DNA of 55,643 bases. It comes from an uncultured Bacillota bacterium. GTDB taxonomy: Bacteria > Bacillota > Clostridia > Peptostreptococcales > Anaerovoracaceae. The DNA lies in contig CAUDEQ010000005.1 of the NCBI GenBank assembly GCA_958448635.1, positions 1-55,643 of the forward strand, read 5' to 3'. Each line of letters begins with the position of its first letter. The stretch's first letter is position 1. The notes under the pieces were generated by a model that worked only from the letters and a program-made list of their open reading frames with translations, ran no database searches and was not told the origin of the DNA. This document shows positions 52,130 to 55,643 of the stretch, one piece after another. A program made the translations under genes and the position numbers.

Positions 52130-53011
52130 TTTCATCCGGCGGCAGCGAAATGTGTTTCTTTGGGTGAAAATAAGCAGTCAGAGGGAAAAAGCAAGAGAGT
52201 GTGATTATGAAATTTCATCCGGTGGCGGCGAAATGTGCTGCTCCGGATGAAATTATTTTGTCAGACAGCGGTTAGATTAGTGATCTGCAGCCCAGAAGAT
52301 GCTAGATGCACATCATACAGCTCGTAAGCTGCGGAATTATTATAGTTTTTCATCCGAAAGCTGATTTGAAGGCTGCTCCGGGTGAAAACAGACTGTCAGA
52401 GGGAAAAAGCAAGAGAGTGAGATTATGAAATTTCATCCGGTGGCAGCGAAATGTGTTCCTCCGGATGAAATTATTTTGTCAGACAGCTGTTAGATGTGTG
52501 ACATACAGCTCGTAAGATGCTAGATGCACATCATACAGTTCGTAAGCTGCCAGTTTATTATAAAGTTTCACCCGAAAGCTGCTGTGAAGGCTGCTTTGGA
52601 TGAAAGCAACATGTCAGGGGAAAAGAGTAAGAGAGTAAGATTATGAAATTTCATCCGGTGGCGGCGAAATGTGCTGCCCTGGATGAAAATATTTTGTCAG
52701 AGAGCGGTTAGATGTGTAGCATACAGCTCGTAAGCCGCTGAATTATTATAAAGTTTCATCCGAAAGCTGTTGTGAAGGCTGCTCCGGATGAAAACAACAT
52801 GTCAGGGGGAAAGAGTAAGAGAGTGTGATTATGAAGTTTCATCCGACAGCAGCGAAATATGTTGCTTTGGGTGAAAATAAGCAGTCAGACAGCGGTTAGA
52901 TGTGTAGCATGTAGTCCAGGAGCCGCTAGATGCATATCATGCAGCCCGTAAGCTGTGGAATTATTATGAAGTTTCATCCGAAAGCTGATTTGAAAGCTGC
53001 TCCGGATGAAA
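52130..53011. repeat. Tandem 218-bp repeats carrying nine 40-bp palindromic units
   Basis: Units TTTCAYCC-N24-GGRTGAAA start at 52130, 52213, 52348, 52431, 52566, 52649, 52754, 52837 and 52972; all are exactly 40 bp. Offsets are 83, 135, 83, 135, 83, 105, 83, 135. Two core types alternate after the first unit: GGTGGCGGCGAAATG-like (type A) and GAAAGCTG...GAAGGCTGCTC-like (type B). The overall period is 218 bp, or 188 bp where a 30-bp internal duplication (AGATGCACATCATACAG region) is present once instead of twice. No gene in 52066-53579 is convincing. Confidence 0.9.
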
Positions 53012-53127
53012 ACAATGAATTCACTCAAGGTGAAAGCAATGGATCATACTTGAATGAAAATATGCAGTCATGTACGAGGTTAGCTGTATTGCATGAAGCT
53101 CAGATGCTGCTAGCTTTTTAGATGGAT

Positions 53128-53164
53128 AAGCGCCGGATGTCCTGAGGACGCGGCGCTTTTTTTT
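53128..53164 (+). terminator. Intrinsic terminator at end of repeat block
   Basis: AAGCGCCG (53128-53135) pairs with CGGCGCTT (53151-53158), with an inner GTCCTGAGGAC palindrome, followed by eight T. It could end a transcript covering the repeat region. Confidence 0.8.
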
Positions 53165-53250
53165 ATGGCTCAATAAAATAAGAGGGACAGCTCAATAAGA
53201 AGGACAGTATGTATAGGAAAAGCATGATTTTCAGTGTCGTCGAAACAATA

Positions 53251-53434
53251 TGCATATGCAGGCAAAGTTAAGGGGAAAGGCATGTGAGAAAAAGTATATG
53301 AAGTCAAATGCATATGCAGGCAAAGTATTTGAGTCAAAGTATATGCAGAAAAAGTTAAAGGGAAAGGCATTTAAGAAAAAGTATATGCAGTCAAAGCATC
53401 TTAGACAACTATATGCAGTCAAATACATATGCAG
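53251..53434. repeat. Cluster of TATGCAG-containing direct repeats
   Basis: Seven ATATGCAG-like copies lie at about 53254, 53296, 53312, 53342, 53383, 53411 and 53427. An 18-bp stretch TGCATATGCAGGCAAAGT recurs 58 bp apart (53251 and 53309). A ~56-bp block beginning ATGCAG..AAAGTTAA recurs 87 bp apart (53256 and 53343), a multiple of three. A 64-residue lysine-rich open frame spans the block but has no ribosome site. Confidence 0.7.
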
Positions 53435-53493
53435 CAAATCTTAAACAAAATTTAAACAAACATAAAGAAATTTTAAACGTGATGTTTTTGAGT

Positions 53494-53511
53494 ATATATG
53501 TTGACATATAT
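53494..53511 (+). promoter_or_regulatory. Operator-like palindrome upstream of surface protein
   Basis: ATATATGT-TG-ACATATAT is a perfect 8-bp inverted repeat centred over a TTGACA (53501-53506), 69 bp before the start codon. A clear -10 box at 17 bp is not present (TGCAAT at 53524). Confidence 0.5.
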
Positions 53512-53579
53512 ATGATGTGTTGCTGCAATGAACACGAAAACGAAGTCGAGTTACATTTTTGAAGAGGAGGGTGTAAAGG

Positions 53580-55643
53580 ATGATGATAAGAGAGAACAGA
53601 GGTGCAGTTCGTATCCTGGCAATCATCATGACTGTGATTATGATAAGCACCATGATGCCGGCTGTTGTCTTTGCGGGAGCGCCCGGAGCGGGAACACCCG
53701 GAGCGGCAGAGACGGAGTGGACGCAGCATCAGCATGATGAACAGTGCGGATTCATCTCGCACGGATGCGGACATGAGCATAATGTAGATTGCGGATTTGT
53801 TTCCGGTACCGGAAATGGATGCACGCATAAGCATGACGTTAACTGCGGATATAAATTCAATCAGTGTAAATACTATTCAATTGAGTCGCCTCATGTACAT
53901 AAGGCAATGCAGGCTGCTACATGTGTCAGCACAGGAAAATGCGTCTGCAATGCAGAAACGCTGGAAACTGATCCTGACAATCACGTAGGCGGCACTGAGA
54001 AACGTAATGCCAAGGAAGCTACAGCTACAGAGCCGGGATATACGGGAGATATTTACTGCCTGGATTGCGGTGAGTTGATACAAAAGGGCGTGTCTATCCC
54101 TGCCAAGGGGGAGGGCGGCAATCCCGGACATCAGGGCGGCATACAGGACGATGATGATCAGCAGGGTCAGTCTGGTCAGCAGGGTCAGTCTGGTCAGCAG
54201 GGCCAGCAGGGAAATGAGGGCTCACAGGCTGCCCAGGGCGGAAACACCCAGGCTGCCCAGGGTACTCAGAGCAGCCGACCTGACGGCAACAGGGACCAGC
54301 AGGCAGCTGCTGCAAACGCTGCAGACGATGAACAGAAGGAGCAGGAGCGCATACTGAAGCTTTACGAGGCTCTCGGCATAACGGAGGACGACCTTACGGC
54401 GGTGCTTCCTGACGGAGCCAAGGACATAGATGAGCCTGTGGAGAATCAGAGTCATCCGCTGAAGGACTACAACGAGATAAGGGTACACAACCTGCTCATT
54501 TCCGAAGGTAACAGAAACGGCTCGGATAAGTACGCCAAAAACGGGCTTTCCAGCATACATATACAGGATGTGGTGGCGTCTGCGTCTGCAGATGCGATGG
54601 CCGGTATGGTGAAGCAGAACGGAAGGCGTGTATCTCTGGGCTCATATGATGATACAGGTGTGCAGTCCAGGAATGTATGCGCCGTGGACCTTAACGGAGA
54701 CAGGAAGGATGAAATCGCCATATACGAGCTTTATCCTGATAAAATACGTATAATATTTGAAGAAAACACCGGAAGCACCAGCTACAAGAGCTTCGGCAGC
54801 ATCGACATAGGAATAGATGGCCTCGACGGTGCATCGGTGGAAGCCATGGCCACCAAGGGCCTCATGTCCATGGCGGCAGGCGACTATGACCGTGACGGCG
54901 AGGAAGAGCTGGCATTCTACGTGCCCGGCGTTTCCATCTGCTTCGCAGAGCTGAGAAACGGAAAAACCGCAAAGATGGACGGATGGGATATACCTCTCAG
55001 CAAGATGAGGGAAAAGAAGATCCACTTCGAAAAGTGGCGCAGACCTATAGTAGGTCTCAGCACCACATCCATCTCGGGATACGACGACCTGGTGGTAAAT
55101 ATATCCATGCCGCTGAAGGATAAAGGCAAATACAAGAACAACGATCATCTTTCTACGATGACCATCCTCAGCACAGGCCATTCAGATGATGGAGCCGGCG
55201 CCATGAGCATCGTTTACAATGAGCAGAAGCTGGGCTTCACGCCGGCAGAAGAGACCGGCAACGACAAGCGTCACAGCATCAGGTTCGCATCTGCCGTTGA
55301 TGCAGACCTCAATGGAGACAAAGTGGACGAGCTGCTGGTGGGCGGTTTCCGTACACAGGATTTCAACAATTCAAAGCATAAGGCAGGGGCAGCAAGAACC
55401 TGATACTGGCATTCAGCTGGAACAAGGAAAAGGGCAAATACGAGCAGGTATGGAAATACCCTAAGGAGGTGCCTGCCCTGAAGGGAAAAGGGCTGTACTA
55501 CAGCTACGACATGCAGGAGCCTGCGGCATTTGCGGCGGCACAGATGATGATGGGCGAGGGACCTGATCAGATATTCCTGGAGGGTGTAATCCTGCAGTGG
55601 TCATCCACGGGAGACAAGGAAACCCTCAAAAACGGTCAATTCA
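53580..55643 (+). CDS. His/Cys-rich FG-GAP-like surface protein, frameshifted and running off the window
   Basis: A secreted protein with a signal peptide (~9-32, ending VVFA). Residues ~48-125 hold Cys/His repeats of the form HxHDxxCG (HQHDEQCGF, HEHNVDCGF, HKHDVNCGY). A Gln/Gly-rich linker at ~185-235 repeats QQGQSG. From ~290 there are FG-GAP/VCBS-like repeats with calcium-type loops (VDLNGDRKDEIAIYEL, GDYDRDGEEELAFY, ADLNGDKVDELLVGG), probably a beta-propeller. The first frame stops at 55403, but a homologous continuation (SKNLILAFSWNKEKG) runs in the -1 frame from about 55388 to the window end. One G missing from GGGG (55386-55389) would explain this. GAGGAGGG precedes the ATG. Confidence 0.82.

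Noticed and set aside
52130..53011. CRISPR array
   Set aside because: Half-sites are only 8 bp, alternate in orientation, and cores are repeated between copies; inter-unit distances alternate between 83 and 135 bp. There are no cas genes.
53250..53444. 64-residue lysine-rich open frame with internal repeats
   Set aside because: It has no ribosome site, and the composition follows from the TATGCAG/AAAG repeats. Reported as a repeat instead.

Overview
The window looks like the chromosome of an anaerobic, low-to-mid GC Firmicute of class Clostridia. The evidence is gene content: the sporulation-associated pair yqfC/yqfD, a YlmC/YmxH protein, TepA, AsnA, PPDK, a T-box leader and an ANTAR-glnA pair. 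Strong AGGAGG-type ribosome binding sites and heavy use of ATA and AGA/AGG codons agree with this. A Peptostreptococcales/Anaerovoracaceae (Family XIII)-like organism is my guess, not a demonstrated assignment. I see no rRNA or tRNA gene and no CRISPR array.

Layout. 1-620: non-coding, with regularly spaced inverted repeats. 621-3606: EamA transporter, then a MoxR ATPase/CoxE-type VWA pair. 3607-4908: non-coding, with two related terminator-ended small RNA candidates and a dispersed repeat. 4909-9112: amino-acid permease, sensor kinase, and a response regulator with a DUF2294-like tail. 9113-10922: tryptophan T-box leader and trpB2. 11082-13032 (minus strand): glnA followed by an ANTAR regulator. 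13193-21609: a structured leader and then purA-purB-guaA-pyrG-asnA-carA. These six enzymes all handle glutamine, ammonia or aspartate nitrogen, and they sit divergently from glutamine synthetase. 21675-24206: a MerR regulator, a repeat-rich gap, a MerR-type promoter in front of a truncated acetamidase, and a MITE-like element. 24207-26344: MBL hydrolase, CcdA and a TlpA/ResA thioredoxin. 26345-29540: a GC-rich foreign island with parA, parB, two small genes and a decayed large-protein remnant. 29697-31512 (minus strand): XRE regulator and dinB. 31724-35326: a 52-residue protein, a DUF308 membrane protein and two flavoproteins. 35394-42607: yqfC-yqfD-phoH-ybeY-cdd-era-recO, a DUF4342-type protein and glyQS. 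42659-48907: ppdK, a second APC permease, mtnA, ylmC (minus strand) and tepA. 48995-55643: a CpaE-like protein that has lost its P-loop lysines, an NlpC/P60-SpaA-VaFE surface protein, 1.5 kb of repeats, and a His/Cys-rich surface protein with a frameshift that runs off the window.

The most unusual signal is non-coding. Twelve 40-bp units have the form TTTCAYCC-N24-GGRTGAAA with exactly fixed length. They occur at 371-504, at 23983-24022 and as nine copies at 52130-53011. The half-sites are constant but the cores differ between loci. Two further arrays at 112-286 and 3955-4130/22828-23003 use different half-sites but keep nearly the same unit length (39-41 bp) and nearly the same inter-unit offsets (62-63 then 73 bp). 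I know of no described element with this architecture. The most plausible readings are a family of protein-bound DNA sites or structured intergenic RNA repeats.
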